Assembly (NCBI RefSeq): GCF_002102155.1
Contig: NZ_LQOU01000025.1
Location: forward strand, 124,001 to 188,000
Direction of reading: 5' to 3'
Source of the DNA: Mycobacterium europaeum
GTDB lineage: Bacteria; Actinomycetota; Actinomycetes; Mycobacteriales; Mycobacteriaceae
DNA: 64,000 nucleotides
Position 1 is the first letter of the stretch. Each line of letters opens with the position of its first letter. The notes under the pieces are model-generated. The model did no database searches. It saw nothing but the letters and a program-made list of their open reading frames with translations, and was not told where the DNA came from. The translations under genes were made by a program, and so were the position numbers. This document shows, piece by piece, positions 10,313 through 20,797 of this stretch.

Positions 10313-10357
10313 ACAAATCACGTCCCGTGCGTTATACAAATCACACCATGTGCGTTA
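10313..10357. promoter_or_regulatory. Candidate TetR operator array between dipZ and tetR
   Basis: Two direct copies of ACAAATCAC-N5-GTGCGTTA with a 23-bp period (10313-10334 and 10336-10357). Their junction, GTGCGTTATACAAATCAC at 10327-10344, is an imperfect 18-bp palindrome of form GTGNNTTNTANAANNCAC, a usual TetR operator shape. The array ends 10 bp before the TetR start and lies in the divergent dipZ/tetR region, so binding could control both sides. Confidence 0.55.
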
Positions 10358-10367
10358 CGCTCTGCCG

Positions 10368-11036
10368 GTGGCGCAACTCACCTTCCAGCGCGCCCGCACC
10401 GAGGAGAAGAAGCGCCAACGTGCGGAGGCACTCGTGGAAGCCGCGCGCTCGCTGGCGCTCGAGACGGGCGTCGCCTCGGTCACCCTGACCGCCGTCGCCA
10501 GCCGGGCCGGCATTCACTACTCCGCGGTCCGCCGCTACTTCAGCTCGCACAAGGAAGTCCTGCTGCACCTGTCCGCCGAAGGGTGGGTGCGCTGGTCGAC
10601 CACCGTGTCCGACAAGCTGGCCGAGCCCGGGCCGAAGTCGCCGTCGAGAATCGCCGAGACGCTGGCCGAAGCCCTGGCCGACGACCCGCTGTTCTGCGAC
10701 CTGCTGGCCAACCTGCACCTGCACCTCGAACACGAGGTCGACGCGGAGCGGGTCGTCGAGGTCAAGCGGATCAGCACCGCCGCCACGCTCTCGCTCGCCG
10801 AATCCATCGAGAGTGCGCTGCCGGAACTCGGCCGCTCGGGGTCGCTGGACATCCTGCTGGCCGCGTACTCGCTGGCGGCGACGCTGTGGCAGGTCGCCAA
10901 CCCACCGGAGCGCCTGACCGACGCCTACGCCGAGGAGCCGGAAGTGATTCCGCCGGAGTGGAACCTGGACTTCGCGTCCGCCCTCACCCGCTTGCTGACC
11001 GCGACGTGCATCGGCCTCATGTCGGGTTCGGAATGA
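10368..11036 (+). CDS. TetR-family regulator of the mmpS-mmpL locus (Rv0452-like)
   Basis: A 222-residue TetR protein. The N-terminal HTH includes VTLTAVASRAGIHYSAVRRYF; the rest is helical and ligand-binding. It strongly resembles the regulator beside mmpS4-mmpL4 in M. tuberculosis (Rv0452). The GTG at 10368 was chosen because the protein then begins VAQLTFQRARTEEKK, and upstream in-frame codons would run through the operator. Unlike my recollection of M. tuberculosis, where the regulator diverges from the transporter genes, here tetR, mmpS and mmpL run in one direction with short gaps. The inducer is unknown. Confidence 0.88.
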   Translation: MAQLTFQRARTEEKKRQRAEALVEAARSLALETGVASVTLTAVASRAGIHYSAVRRYFSSHKEVLLHLSAEGWVRWSTTVSDKLAEPGPKSPSRIAETLAEALADDPLFCDLLANLHLHLEHEVDAERVVEVKRISTAATLSLAESIESALPELGRSGSLDILLAAYSLAATLWQVANPPERLTDAYAEEPEVIPPEWNLDFASALTRLLTATCIGLMSGSE

Positions 11037-11057
11037 ACGCAGAAGGGAGGGGGCGCC

Positions 11058-11648
11058 ATGGCTTGGCGAACTGCAACCAGTGAAGGACTTCAAGCGCCGA
11101 TGACGACGACTGAGCCGAGAACCGAGCCGCTGCAGAAGCAGGGTTCCGCCGGCGGCGAGGGCAAAAATGTCGCCCCGCAGCACGCCAAGAAAAAGGGGAT
11201 CTTGGGGCGCTTCTGGCTGGTGCTCACGATCGCAGCCGTCGTCGCGGTGTCGGGATTCGTCGTATACCGCTTGCACGGCGTCTTCGGCGTTCACAGCGGT
11301 TCGTTCGGTGGTGGCACCTCGGGCGAGGTCCTCGACCAGTTCAACGCCAAGACGATCACGCTCGAGGTCTGGGGCTCACCGGGCAGCACCGCAACCATCA
11401 ACTACCTCGACGAAAACACCCATCCGCAGCAGGCACTGAACGTGCCCTTGCCCTGGAGCAAAACATTGAGTTCAACGAAGCCCGGCATCCCGGCAAACCT
11501 GGTGGCGCAAGGAGACGGCAGCTGGATCGCCTGCCGGTTCGTCGTGAACAACCACGACGGGCACGGTGACGTCATCAAGGCCCCGAATCGCTCGGATTCC
11601 AACGAAACCGTGAATCCCTTCGTCTACTGCCTGGACAAGTCCGCATGA
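11058..11648 (+). CDS. MmpS-family transport accessory protein
   Basis: A 196-residue protein: a cytoplasmic N-terminus of about 55 residues, one transmembrane segment ([19 protein letters not shown]), then an extracytoplasmic beta domain with [14 protein letters not shown] and a conserved end, YCLDKSA, as in MmpS4/5. MmpS proteins assist the partner MmpL pump. The ATG at 11058 was chosen for its strong AGGGAGG site (11044-11050, seven-base spacing); an in-frame ATG at 11100 gives a 182-residue form. It starts 21 bp after tetR and overlaps mmpL by 4 bp (ATGA). Its position next to the Rv0455c homologue makes it the best candidate for MmpS4. Confidence 0.93.
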   Translation: MAWRTATSEGLQAPMTTTEPRTEPLQKQGSAGGEGKNVAPQHAKKKGILGRFWLVLTIAAVVAVSGFVVYRLHGVFGVHSGSFGGGTSGEVLDQFNAKTITLEVWGSPGSTATINYLDENTHPQQALNVPLPWSKTLSSTKPGIPANLVAQGDGSWIACRFVVNNHDGHGDVIKAPNRSDSNETVNPFVYCLDKSA

Positions 11649-14575
11649 GCGAGCCGAGCGAGGCTCCGCCGCGCGTCGATCAGCCGCTGATCCCGCCGTT
11701 CCTGCCGCGGATGATCCATCGGCTCCCCCTGCCGATCGTCCTGGTGTGGTTGGGCATTGTCTTCGTCACCAACACCATCTCGCCACAGCTGGAGGTCGTC
11801 GCCAAAACGCACTCGGTGTCGATGAGTCCGACTGCCGCGGCGTCCTTTCAGTCGATGATGAAAGTCGGATCGACGTTCAAAGAGTTCAACTCCGACAACT
11901 CGGCCATGATCTTGCTGGAGGGCGACAAGCCACTCGGGGCCGAAGCACACCGCTACTACGACGAGATCGTCAGGCGCGCCGAGCAAGACAAGATACACGT
12001 TCAGCACGTGCAGGATTTCTGGAGTGATCCGCTGACGGCGGCGGGTTCCCAGAGCCACGATCAAAAGGCCGCGTACGTCCAGGTCTACCTCGCCGGCAAC
12101 ATGGGCGGCGGGCAGGCGAACGAGTCTGCCCTGGCCCTCCGCAAGATCGTGGACTCGGTGCCCGCGCCGCCGGGAATCAAGGCTTACGTCACCGGCCCGG
12201 GTCCGCTGTTCGCCGATCAGTCCCACGCGGGCGAGAAGGGCGTCGCGATCGTCACTCTCATCACTTTCTTGGTGATCGTGGTGATGCTGCTGTTCGTCTA
12301 CCGCTCGGTCATCACCATGCTGATCATGCTGGCGATGGTGTTCATCGAGTTGGCCGCGGCTCGGGGCGTCGTCGCGACGCTCGGTAACTACGGCGTCATG
12401 GGGCTTTCCACGTTCGCCAACAACATGCTGGTGCTGATGGCGATCGCCGCCGGGACGGATTACGCGATCTTCGTGGTCGGCCGCTACCACGAGGCGCGCG
12501 GCCTCGGCGAGACCCGCGAACAAGCCTTCTACACCATGTTCCACAGCACCGCGCATGTCGTCCTCGGGTCGGGCCTGACCATCGCCGGCGCGATGTACTG
12601 CCTGAGCTTCTGCCGGCTGCCGTACTTCGAGTCGCTGGGGGTGCCTTGTGCGGTCGGCATGCTGGTCGCGGTGTTGGCGGCTTTGACGCTGGCTCCGGCG
12701 GTCCTGACGGTGGCATCGTTCTTCAAGCTGCTCGACCCGAAGCGCAAGCTGCAGACCCGGGGCTGGCGTCGCATCGGCACCGCGGTCGTCCGCTGGCCCG
12801 CACCGGTTCTCGCGGTGACCATCGGGGTCGCATTGGTTGGTCTGCTCGCCCTGCCCGGTTACAAGACGGACTACGACCAACGCCACTTCCTGCCGGCGGA
12901 CACCCCGGCCAACGTCGGTTATGCCGCCGCGGACCGGCACTTCGACCAGGCTCGGCTCAATCCCGAGCTGTTGATGATCGAGACCGATCACGACCTGCGC
13001 AACCCGGCCGACTTCCTGGTCCTGGACAAGGTCGCCAAGGCGGTCTTCCACATTCCCGGTATCGGCCGGGTGCAGACCATTACCCGGCCATTGGGCACGC
13101 CGCTCGACCACAGCACCCTCGGTTTTCAGATGGGTGCGCAAGCCGCAGCGCGGATCCAGACCCAGCACTATCAAGACGAACAGGCGAAGAACCTGCTCAA
13201 GCAGGCCGACGAGCTGCGCAAGACGATGGCGACGTTGCACGAGCAGATGCAGGTCACCCAGGACCTCAGCAACACGACGCACGAAACCACCAGGCTCACC
13301 AAAGAAACCGTGAGGATCACCGAGGCATTGCGCGACGACATCGCCAACTTCGACGACTTCTTCCGGCCGATCCGCAGCTTCTTCTACTGGGAGAGGCACT
13401 GCTATGACATTCCGGTGTGCTGGGCGCTCCGGTCGGTCTTCAACGCGCTCGACGGCATCGACCAGGTGGCCCAGAACATCGTGGACCTCAGCGCGAACCT
13501 GGACAAGTTGGATCAGATCCAGCCGAAGCTGGTGGCGCTGATACCGCCGCAGATCGAGAGTCAGCAGCGCAACCTCGACACCATCATGTCGAACTACGCA
13601 ACCACCATGGGCCTCAACGAACAGGCCAGAGCGCAGTCCGACAATGCCACCGCCCAGGGCGATGCCTTCGACAAAGCGAAGAACGACGACACGTTCTACC
13701 TTCCGCCGGAGGCGTTCAAGAGCCCGGATTTCGCACGGGGTCTCAAACAGTTCATCTCACCGGACGGGCACGCGGTCCGGTTGATCATCTCCCATGAGGG
13801 CGACCCGGCGACCCCCGAAGGCATCAGCCACATCGAACCGATCAAGCAGGCCGTGCACGAGGCGATCAAGGGCACGCCCTGGGAGGGCGCCAAGGTCTAC
13901 CTCGGCGGCACCGCCGCGACGTACAAGGACATGCACGACGGCTCCAACATCGACCTGATGATCGCCGGAATTGCCGCCGCCACATTGATTTTCATCATCA
14001 TGCTGGTGATCACCCGAAGCGCCGTGGCGGCCGTCGTGATCGTCGGTACGGTGTTGTTGTCACTGGGCGCCTCTTTCGGGCTCTCCGTGCTCCTATGGCA
14101 GTACATCCTGGGCATGAAGTTGCACTGGATGGTGCTGGCGATGGCGATCATTCTGCTGCTGGCGGTCGGCTCCGACTACAACCTGCTGTTGATATCGCGG
14201 TTCAAGGAGGAAATCCACGCCGGGCTCAAAACGGGGACGATCCGTGCGATGGCCGGTTCGGGCTCGGTGGTGACCTCCGCCGGTCTGGTGTTCGCCGCGA
14301 CCATGGCCACGTTCATGTTCAGCCCGCTGCTGGTGATGGCCCAGGTGGGTACGACGATCGCGCTGGGTTTGTTGTTCGACACCTTGATCGTGCGGTCGTT
14401 CATGACGCCGTCGCTGGCCACCCTGCTCGGACGCTGGTTCTGGTGGCCGCAGCACGTGCGTCCACGGCCGGCCAGCACCATGCTGCGACCGTACGGGCCG
14501 CGTCCGGCTGTGCGTGATTTGCTCCTCAAGAACGTCGATGAGCACCCGGCGGGCGGAGTGGTACAGCCGCGCTGA
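11645..14575 (+). CDS. MmpL-family RND transporter (MmpL4-like)
   Basis: A 976-residue RND pump with 12 predicted membrane helices, in two halves of one helix, a large extracytoplasmic domain and five helices. The proton-relay Asp-Tyr pairs are in GTDYA (Asp272) and GSDYN (Asp844), the latter in the second helix bundle. A long helical insert around residues 500-680 ([20 protein letters not shown]) forms the coiled-coil hairpin typical of MmpL4/5-like proteins. In M. tuberculosis MmpL4 exports mycobactin and carboxymycobactin with MmpS4. Here an Rv0455c homologue, also needed for that export, lies convergently next door. In other mycobacteria MmpL4-type proteins carry glycopeptidolipids, so the substrate is not settled. 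Confidence 0.93.
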   Translation: MSEPSEAPPRVDQPLIPPFLPRMIHRLPLPIVLVWLGIVFVTNTISPQLEVVAKTHSVSMSPTAAASFQSMMKVGSTFKEFNSDNSAMILLEGDKPLGAEAHRYYDEIVRRAEQDKIHVQHVQDFWSDPLTAAGSQSHDQKAAYVQVYLAGNMGGGQANESALALRKIVDSVPAPPGIKAYVTGPGPLFADQSHAGEKGVAIVTLITFLVIVVMLLFVYRSVITMLIMLAMVFIELAAARGVVATLGNYGVMGLSTFANNMLVLMAIAAGTDYAIFVVGRYHEARGLGETREQAFYTMFHSTAHVVLGSGLTIAGAMYCLSFCRLPYFESLGVPCAVGMLVAVLAALTLAPAVLTVASFFKLLDPKRKLQTRGWRRIGTAVVRWPAPVLAVTIGVALVGLLALPGYKTDYDQRHFLPADTPANVGYAAADRHFDQARLNPELLMIETDHDLRNPADFLVLDKVAKAVFHIPGIGRVQTITRPLGTPLDHSTLGFQMGAQAAARIQTQHYQDEQAKNLLKQADELRKTMATLHEQMQVTQDLSNTTHETTRLTKETVRITEALRDDIANFDDFFRPIRSFFYWERHCYDIPVCWALRSVFNALDGIDQVAQNIVDLSANLDKLDQIQPKLVALIPPQIESQQRNLDTIMSNYATTMGLNEQARAQSDNATAQGDAFDKAKNDDTFYLPPEAFKSPDFARGLKQFISPDGHAVRLIISHEGDPATPEGISHIEPIKQAVHEAIKGTPWEGAKVYLGGTAATYKDMHDGSNIDLMIAGIAAATLIFIIMLVITRSAVAAVVIVGTVLLSLGASFGLSVLLWQYILGMKLHWMVLAMAIILLLAVGSDYNLLLISRFKEEIHAGLKTGTIRAMAGSGSVVTSAGLVFAATMATFMFSPLLVMAQVGTTIALGLLFDTLIVRSFMTPSLATLLGRWFWWPQHVRPRPASTMLRPYGPRPAVRDLLLKNVDEHPAGGVVQPR

Positions 14576-14592
14576 GCGCCCGCGTGCAGATA

Positions 14593-14631
14593 AAAAATCC
14601 GCGCGTCCCCCTCAGGGGCGCGCGGATTTTT
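14593..14631. terminator. Bidirectional intrinsic terminator between mmpL and the Rv0455c homologue
   Basis: AAAAATCCGCGCG pairs perfectly with CGCGCGGATTTTT, with an inner CCCC/GGGG pairing. The hairpin has an A run on one side and a T run on the other, and sits between two convergent genes whose stops are 62 bp apart, so it can end transcription from both. Confidence 0.92.
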
Positions 14632-14637
14632 AAGCCT

Positions 14638-15084
14638 TTAGGCCCAGTTCCACACCGACATGTCGCCGGGCGGGTACTGGCTGCACACATCGGTGGCCTT
14701 CGCGACGACGCCCTTGTTGTTGAAGAAGAGCTTCATGTGGTTGGGCCACGCGTACCACAGCGGATCGTTGTTGTAGAAGTTCTCGGAGTAGGTGCGGCGG
14801 TCCTCCGGCGACAACGAGTAGAACCAGTGCACCTTGTCGATCGTCGCCTGCTGGACGTTCGGGTGGTTGTTGAAGTCGATCATGTACCGCTGGTAGTACA
14901 CCGGGCTGGTGTCGCGGGTGGCGGCCATGATCTGCTCGGCGTCGCAGGTGGTGTTGATCATGCGGCGCGGAATCGGAAAGTCTTCCGTGGAGTCGGCCAC
15001 GGCCGTCTTCGGGAAGACGGCGGCAGCGATGCCGAGGGCGAGGAAGGCGGCGCCTGCGCGCAAGCCGGTGTTCAGCCGAGACAT
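14638..15084 (-). CDS. Secreted siderophore-export factor (Rv0455c-like)
   Basis: A 148-residue protein with a clear signal peptide of about 31 residues ending in TAVADS, then a compact domain with two cysteines, in NTTCDAEQ and TDVCSQYPP, far apart in sequence. Rv0455c of M. tuberculosis is a periplasmic protein whose disulfide ties the chain into a loop and which is required for siderophore secretion. Length, signal peptide and cysteines match, and it faces the mmpS4/mmpL4-like genes as in M. tuberculosis. It has its own 51-bp upstream gap after echA2, with a palindrome at 15089-15099. No IdeR-like iron box was seen there. Confidence 0.9.
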   Translation of the reverse strand: MSRLNTGLRAGAAFLALGIAAAVFPKTAVADSTEDFPIPRRMINTTCDAEQIMAATRDTSPVYYQRYMIDFNNHPNVQQATIDKVHWFYSLSPEDRRTYSENFYNNDPLWYAWPNHMKLFFNNKGVVAKATDVCSQYPPGDMSVWNWA

Positions 15085-15088
15085 AGTT

Positions 15089-15099
15089 GTTACGGTAAC
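15089..15099. promoter_or_regulatory. Palindrome upstream of the Rv0455c homologue
   Basis: GTTACGGTAAC has perfect 5-bp inverted arms (GTTAC/GTAAC) around one base and ends 5 bp before the start codon. It overlaps the place where the transcript should begin. The binding protein is unknown. Confidence 0.3.
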
Positions 15100-15135
15100 A
15101 CTTTTTCGCCGGCCGCGGACAGTCCCTAGCTCAGC

Positions 15136-16053
15136 TCAGCATTGGTCGCGATCAGGCACGATGACGTGCGTCGGGTCGGGCCGCAGCTCCGGCGGGGCCT
15201 GGCTGTAATCGCCGAACGGGCCGTCGCGGCGCTCCACTGCCGCCCGCACCCCCTGGGCTTCGGCGGTCTTGATGAAGTCGAGGGCGTCGGGGGTGTTGCG
15301 CATCAGGCCGTCGAGGATGCCGCCCAGCGTCTGGGTGGACGCCAAACCCATGTTCTCGTAGGCCTGGTTGACGATCAGCTTCTGCGCCTGCAGTTGCGAC
15401 AGCGGGATCCGGGCCAGGTCGGCGGCGATCTCGGCGACCCGCGCCTCGAGGCGCTCGAACGGCACCGCCTCGTTGATCAGCTCGATCTCGGCGGCCTGGG
15501 CGCCGGTCAGCGGCCGCCCGGTCAGCGAATGCCACTTGGCCTTGGCGAAGCTGAGCCGGTAGAGCCACATCCCGCTCAGGTATGCGCCCCACATCCGGCT
15601 GTAGGGGGTGCCGATCACCGCGTCGTCGCTGGCGATGACCAGGTCCGCGCACAGGGCGTAGTCGCTGGCCCCGCCGACGCACCAGCCGTGCACCTGGGCG
15701 ATGACCGGCTTGGACGCCCGCCAGATGGCCATGAACTTGCTCGTCGGCCCGGTCTCGCGGGCGGTGACCATCGCGAAGTCCTTGCCCGGATCCCAGCGGC
15801 CGTCGGTCATCATCGAATCGCCCCAGTGCGCAAAGCCGCCGCCGAAGTCGTAGCCGCCGGAGAAGGCGCGGCCGGCGCCGCGCAGCACGATGACCTTGAC
15901 GGCCGGGTCGCGCTCCGCCCGGCCGACGGCCGCCTCGATCTCGTCGGGCATCGGCGGCACGATGGTGTTGAGCTGCTCGGGACGGTTCAGCGTGATGGTG
16001 GCGACCGGGCCGGCCGTCGTGTACAGCAGCGTCTCGAAGTCGGGTGCGGTCAT
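15136..16053 (-). CDS. echA2: Enoyl-CoA hydratase/isomerase-family protein EchA2
   Basis: A 305-residue crotonase-fold protein. It has the CoA-binding and oxyanion-hole patterns (RGAGRAFSGGYDFGGG and HGWCVGGASDYALCADLVIA), but the usual second catalytic Glu region reads IGTPYSRMWGAYLSG, so true hydratase chemistry is uncertain. Crotonase relatives also include hydrolases and isomerases. It lies downstream of a small membrane protein (7-bp gap) and the prolyl oligopeptidase gene, all leftward. The gene order matches Rv0456c. Confidence 0.9.
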   Translation of the reverse strand: MTAPDFETLLYTTAGPVATITLNRPEQLNTIVPPMPDEIEAAVGRAERDPAVKVIVLRGAGRAFSGGYDFGGGFAHWGDSMMTDGRWDPGKDFAMVTARETGPTSKFMAIWRASKPVIAQVHGWCVGGASDYALCADLVIASDDAVIGTPYSRMWGAYLSGMWLYRLSFAKAKWHSLTGRPLTGAQAAEIELINEAVPFERLEARVAEIAADLARIPLSQLQAQKLIVNQAYENMGLASTQTLGGILDGLMRNTPDALDFIKTAEAQGVRAAVERRDGPFGDYSQAPPELRPDPTHVIVPDRDQC

Positions 16054-16060
16054 GGCGTCC

Positions 16061-16372
16061 TTACGGGTCGGGCTGGCGGTTCTCCGGTAACGACGCGTAG
16101 ATCCGGTCGCCGATCTTGAGATACGGCGTCGTCAGGTAGGCCGACAGGACGAGGAGGCCGGAAAAGATCAGCGCCACGCAGACGGCGTTGGGCCAGAGCC
16201 TGCCGGTGCCGACCGCGAAACAGGCGGTGCCGATGATCGCGGTCGCCCAGTAGAACCGCCGGCCGGCGCGGCGGTGGCCGATGAAGCGGTAGCGTGCCTG
16301 CGCCGCCGAAGCCAGGATGAAGATCAATCCGGTCGCCAGCAGGGTGAGCTCGATGCGTTGGGTCGCCGACAC
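16061..16372 (-). CDS. Small membrane protein of unknown function
   Basis: A 103-residue protein with three hydrophobic segments: LTLLATGLIFILASAAQA near the start, WATAIIGTACFAVGTGRLW in the middle and VCVALIFSGLLVLSAYLTT after it. A basic loop (HRRAGRRF) follows the first. It is packed between the peptidase gene (10-bp gap) and echA2 (7-bp gap), so it is very likely co-transcribed. I do not recognise a family. Confidence 0.75.
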   Translation of the reverse strand: MSATQRIELTLLATGLIFILASAAQARYRFIGHRRAGRRFYWATAIIGTACFAVGTGRLWPNAVCVALIFSGLLVLSAYLTTPYLKIGDRIYASLPENRQPDP

Positions 16373-16382
16373 GTTGACGATC

Positions 16383-18437
16383 TTATGAGCCGCACGCGGC
16401 GCGGCCCAGCATTCGCCACAGGAACGAATAGGTCAGCGCCGCCTTGAACGCGACCTGTTGGTTGTCGGCCGCGCCGGCGTGCCCGCCCTCGATGTTCTCG
16501 TAGTAATAGACCGGATGCCCCGCGGCCAGCAGCGCCGCCGTCATCTTGCGGGCGTGGCCCGGATGCACCCGATCGTCGCGGGTCGACGTGGTCATCAGCA
16601 CCGGCGGGTAGTGACGCGTCGCCGTGATGTTCTGGTAGGGCGAGTATTCGGAGATGAACGCCCAGTCCTCCGGGTTGTCCGGGTCGCCGTACTCGGCCAT
16701 CCACGAGGCGCCTGCGAGCAGCAGGTGGTAGCGCTTCATGTCCAGCAGCGGCACGCTGCAGACCAGCGCGCCGAACCGCTCCGGGTACTGGGTGAGCATG
16801 ATGCCCATCAGCAGGCCGCCGTTGCTGCCGCCCTGCGCGCCCAGCTGGTCGACGCCTGCGATGCCACGGTTCACCAGATCGGTTGCCACGGCGGCGAAGT
16901 CCTCGGCCACCTTGTGCCGGCCCTCGCGCATCGCCTGGGTGTGCCAGCGCGGCCCGTATTCCCCGCCGCCGCGGATGTTGGCGAGCACGTAGGTGCCCCC
17001 GCGGGCCAGCCACAGCCGCCCGAGCACGCCGCTGTAGGCGGGGGTGTTGGCGGATTCGAACCCGCCGTAGCCGTACAGCATGGTCGGCCCGGGGCCTTCG
17101 GCGCCGGCGGGCCGCACCACGAAGTACGGGATCTGCGTGCCGTCGTCGGATGCCACGAAATGCTGTGCGACGGTGATGTTCTCGGCGTCGAAGAAGGCCG
17201 GCGCGGACTTGATCTGTTGCAGCGGCCCCTCGCCGGTGCCGCGCAGCAGCCGCGAAGGTGTGACGAAGCCGCTGGAGTCGAGGAAGAACTCGTCGCCGGT
17301 GTCGTCGGCGGCCACGACGACGGTGTTGGTCGCCGGCGGGATGCCGGGGACCGGCTCGCGCCGCCAGGTGCCCGGCGTGACGATCTCCACCCGGCTGGCC
17401 ACGTCGGCGAGGGTGACCAACAGCAGACGGTCCCGCGTCCACGCGTAGTGATTCAGCGCGGTGTGCTCGTCGGGCTCGAACACCACACTCAATTCCGCTG
17501 TGCCCGCTAAGAATTCGTCGTAGTCGGCCGCCAGCAGGGCGCCCGCGGGATAGCTCTGTGCGCCGTAGAACCAATCGGTGCGCAGCTCGATCAGGAGCCA
17601 CTGCCGGTGTATCGACAGGCTGGCGTCGGTGGGCGCGTCGATCCGGATCAGCTCCGGCCCCCGCAATTCGTAGATCTCTTCGTTCCAGAAGTCGAGGGCG
17701 CGGCCCAGCAGGGTGCGCTCGAAGCCGGGGGTGCGATCCACCGAGGCGGACACGCGGACGTCGGTGCGGGCGCCCTCGAACACGATTTCCGCGTCGGCCA
17801 GCGGGGTGCCGCGGCGCCACCGCTTGATCACCCGCGGGTAGCCCGAGTCGGTGAGCGAGCCGTCGCCGAAGTCGGTGCCCACCAGGACGGTGTCGGGGTC
17901 CACCCAGGCGACCTGCGATTTGGCCTCCGGCAGCGCGAATCCGTCGGCGACGAATTCGCGGCTGCCCATGTCGAATTCGCGCACGATCGAGGCGTCCGAG
18001 CCGCCCCGGGACAGCGCGACCAGCGCGCGGGTGTACTCCGGCTCGATGACGCCGGCGCCGGCCCACACCCAGTTCGTGTCGTCGGTTCGCCCCAGCTCAT
18101 CGACGTCGATCAGCACGTCCCACTCGGGGGAATCGGTGCGATAGCTGTCCAGCGTGGTGCGCCGCCACAACCCACGCGGGTTGGCGGCGTCGCGCCAGAA
18201 GTTGTACAGGTACTCGCCGCGGCGGACGACGTAGGGGATGCGGGCGTCGGTGTCGAGCACCTCGAGCGCCTCGGCGCGCATCCGCTCGAAGTCCGCGTCG
18301 CAGAACGTCGCCAGCGTCGGTTCGTTACGCGCCCGCACCCAGTCCAGCGGCTCGTCGCCGGTGACGTCCTCGAGCCACAGGTAGGGGTCTTGGGCGTCGT
18401 CGGGGGTAGCGGCGGCTGGTGGCGTCATGGAAGCCAT
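16383..18437 (-). CDS. Prolyl oligopeptidase-family serine peptidase (Rv0457c-like)
   Basis: A 684-residue S9-family peptidase: an N-terminal seven-bladed propeller (about residues 70-420) and a C-terminal alpha/beta-hydrolase domain. The nucleophile motif is GGSNGG; the catalytic Asp is in STRDDRVHPGH and the His in IEGGHAGAADN. There is no signal peptide, so it should be cytosolic and cleave short proline-containing peptides. The ATG at 18437 gives MASMTPP; a second in-frame ATG at 18428 is equally plausible. It diverges from the aldehyde dehydrogenase gene across 58 bp and leads a three-gene leftward run. Confidence 0.93.
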   Translation of the reverse strand: MASMTPPAAATPDDAQDPYLWLEDVTGDEPLDWVRARNEPTLATFCDADFERMRAEALEVLDTDARIPYVVRRGEYLYNFWRDAANPRGLWRRTTLDSYRTDSPEWDVLIDVDELGRTDDTNWVWAGAGVIEPEYTRALVALSRGGSDASIVREFDMGSREFVADGFALPEAKSQVAWVDPDTVLVGTDFGDGSLTDSGYPRVIKRWRRGTPLADAEIVFEGARTDVRVSASVDRTPGFERTLLGRALDFWNEEIYELRGPELIRIDAPTDASLSIHRQWLLIELRTDWFYGAQSYPAGALLAADYDEFLAGTAELSVVFEPDEHTALNHYAWTRDRLLLVTLADVASRVEIVTPGTWRREPVPGIPPATNTVVVAADDTGDEFFLDSSGFVTPSRLLRGTGEGPLQQIKSAPAFFDAENITVAQHFVASDDGTQIPYFVVRPAGAEGPGPTMLYGYGGFESANTPAYSGVLGRLWLARGGTYVLANIRGGGEYGPRWHTQAMREGRHKVAEDFAAVATDLVNRGIAGVDQLGAQGGSNGGLLMGIMLTQYPERFGALVCSVPLLDMKRYHLLLAGASWMAEYGDPDNPEDWAFISEYSPYQNITATRHYPPVLMTTSTRDDRVHPGHARKMTAALLAAGHPVYYYENIEGGHAGAADNQQVAFKAALTYSFLWRMLGRAACGS

Positions 18438-18461
18438 TGTGGCCTCCGGCGGTAGTGTGAG

Positions 18462-18472
18462 GTGTATTACAC
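18462..18472. promoter_or_regulatory. Palindrome in the peptidase/aldehyde dehydrogenase divergent region
   Basis: GTGTATTACAC is a perfect 11-base palindrome around a single T, in the middle of the 58-bp region between two divergent starts. It overlaps a TATTAC stretch that could be a -10 element of the rightward gene. Confidence 0.35.
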
Positions 18473-18495
18473 AGGCGAACGAGGAGTGAGAGCGG

Positions 18496-20019
<1,524 letters not shown>

Positions 20020-20508
20020 ATGGGTTCCGGGCCTCCAACAGGAGTTGTCATCACGGCTCCGGCCGCGGAGCTGCTGGCCCGCCTGCAGGACCGCCACGGC
20101 CCGGTGATGTTCCACCAGTCCGGGGGCTGCTGCGACGGGTCGTCGCCGATGTGCTTCCCGCGCGGGGACTTCCTGGTCGGCGACCGCGACGTGTTGCTGG
20201 GCGTGCTCGACGTCGGAGACGGGGTGCCGGTCTGGATCTCGGGGCCGCAGTACGAGACCTGGAAGCACACGCAGCTGGTCATCGACGTGGTCCCGGGCCG
20301 CGGCGGCGGGTTCAGCCTGGAGGCGCCCGAGGGGCTGCGGTTCCTGTCCCGCGGCCGCGTCTTCACCGACGACGAACAGGCCGAGCTGCGCCGGGCGCCG
20401 GTCATCACCGGGGCCGACTACGAACGTGGCGAGCGCCCAGCCGCGCGCGGTGAGGTGGTGGCGGACGCGGCATTCCGAACGGGCGCTCCCCGCGGGCGAC
20501 CGCAGTAA
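20020..20508 (+). CDS. DUF779 protein, aldehyde-dehydrogenase partner (Rv0459-like)
   Basis: A 162-residue protein. The DUF779 core has the Cys-rich motif HQSGGCCDGSSPMCFPRGDF near residues 32-51, then QYETWKHTQLVIDVVPGRGGGFSLEAPEGLRF. The last 35 residues are Arg- and Ala-rich and look disordered. DUF779 genes are regularly found directly after acetaldehyde dehydrogenase-type genes; here the ATG abuts the ALDH stop (TAGATG), so translation is probably coupled. The three cysteines may bind metal or react with aldehyde, but the function is not established. Confidence 0.85.
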   Translation: MGSGPPTGVVITAPAAELLARLQDRHGPVMFHQSGGCCDGSSPMCFPRGDFLVGDRDVLLGVLDVGDGVPVWISGPQYETWKHTQLVIDVVPGRGGGFSLEAPEGLRFLSRGRVFTDDEQAELRRAPVITGADYERGERPAARGEVVADAAFRTGAPRGRPQ

Positions 20509-20518
20509 TGTCGGAATC

Positions 20519-20797
20519 GTGATCCCCCTCCCGCGGCCACGGTCGCTGGCAGCCGCCATGCTGATCGGCGCCGCGGTCGGGTTACTCGCCGGGGTGGGAT
20601 TCGCCGTGGCGGTCCATCCGGGCGTGCGCCCCGCGTTCGCCCTGGCGTCAGTGGTCGGGATTCCCAGCGTGGCCGGGCTGGTGACGATCCTGTTCTCCGG
20701 ACGCCGGTGGGTGACGACGCTGGGCGCGTTCGTCCTGGCCCTGGCGACCGGCTGGTTCGGCGTGCTCGTCGCCCTCCAGGTGACCGCCCGTGGCTGA
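20519..20797 (+). CDS. Small hydrophobic membrane protein (Rv0460-like)
   Basis: A 92-residue protein with three hydrophobic stretches: AAAMLIGAAVGLLAGVGFAVAV, AFALASVVGIPSVAGLVTILF and LGAFVLALATGWFGVLVALQV. The GTG at 20519 was chosen because the longer frame upstream encodes an Arg-rich stretch unlike a membrane-protein start and runs into the DUF779 gene. It overlaps the next gene by 8 bp, which suggests the two membrane proteins are made together. No function is recognised. Confidence 0.75.
   Translation: MIPLPRPRSLAAAMLIGAAVGLLAGVGFAVAVHPGVRPAFALASVVGIPSVAGLVTILFSGRRWVTTLGAFVLALATGWFGVLVALQVTARG

Noticed and set aside
7092..10316. A 1074-residue leftward frame in the dipZ region
   Set aside because: It overlaps the dipZ-like and DinB-like genes in another frame and is Arg-, Gly- and Pro-rich without recognisable motifs.
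10262..11057. IdeR iron box upstream of the mmpS-mmpL run
   Set aside because: I looked for the TTAGG/CCTAA dyad and did not see it; the only structure is the TetR-type array.
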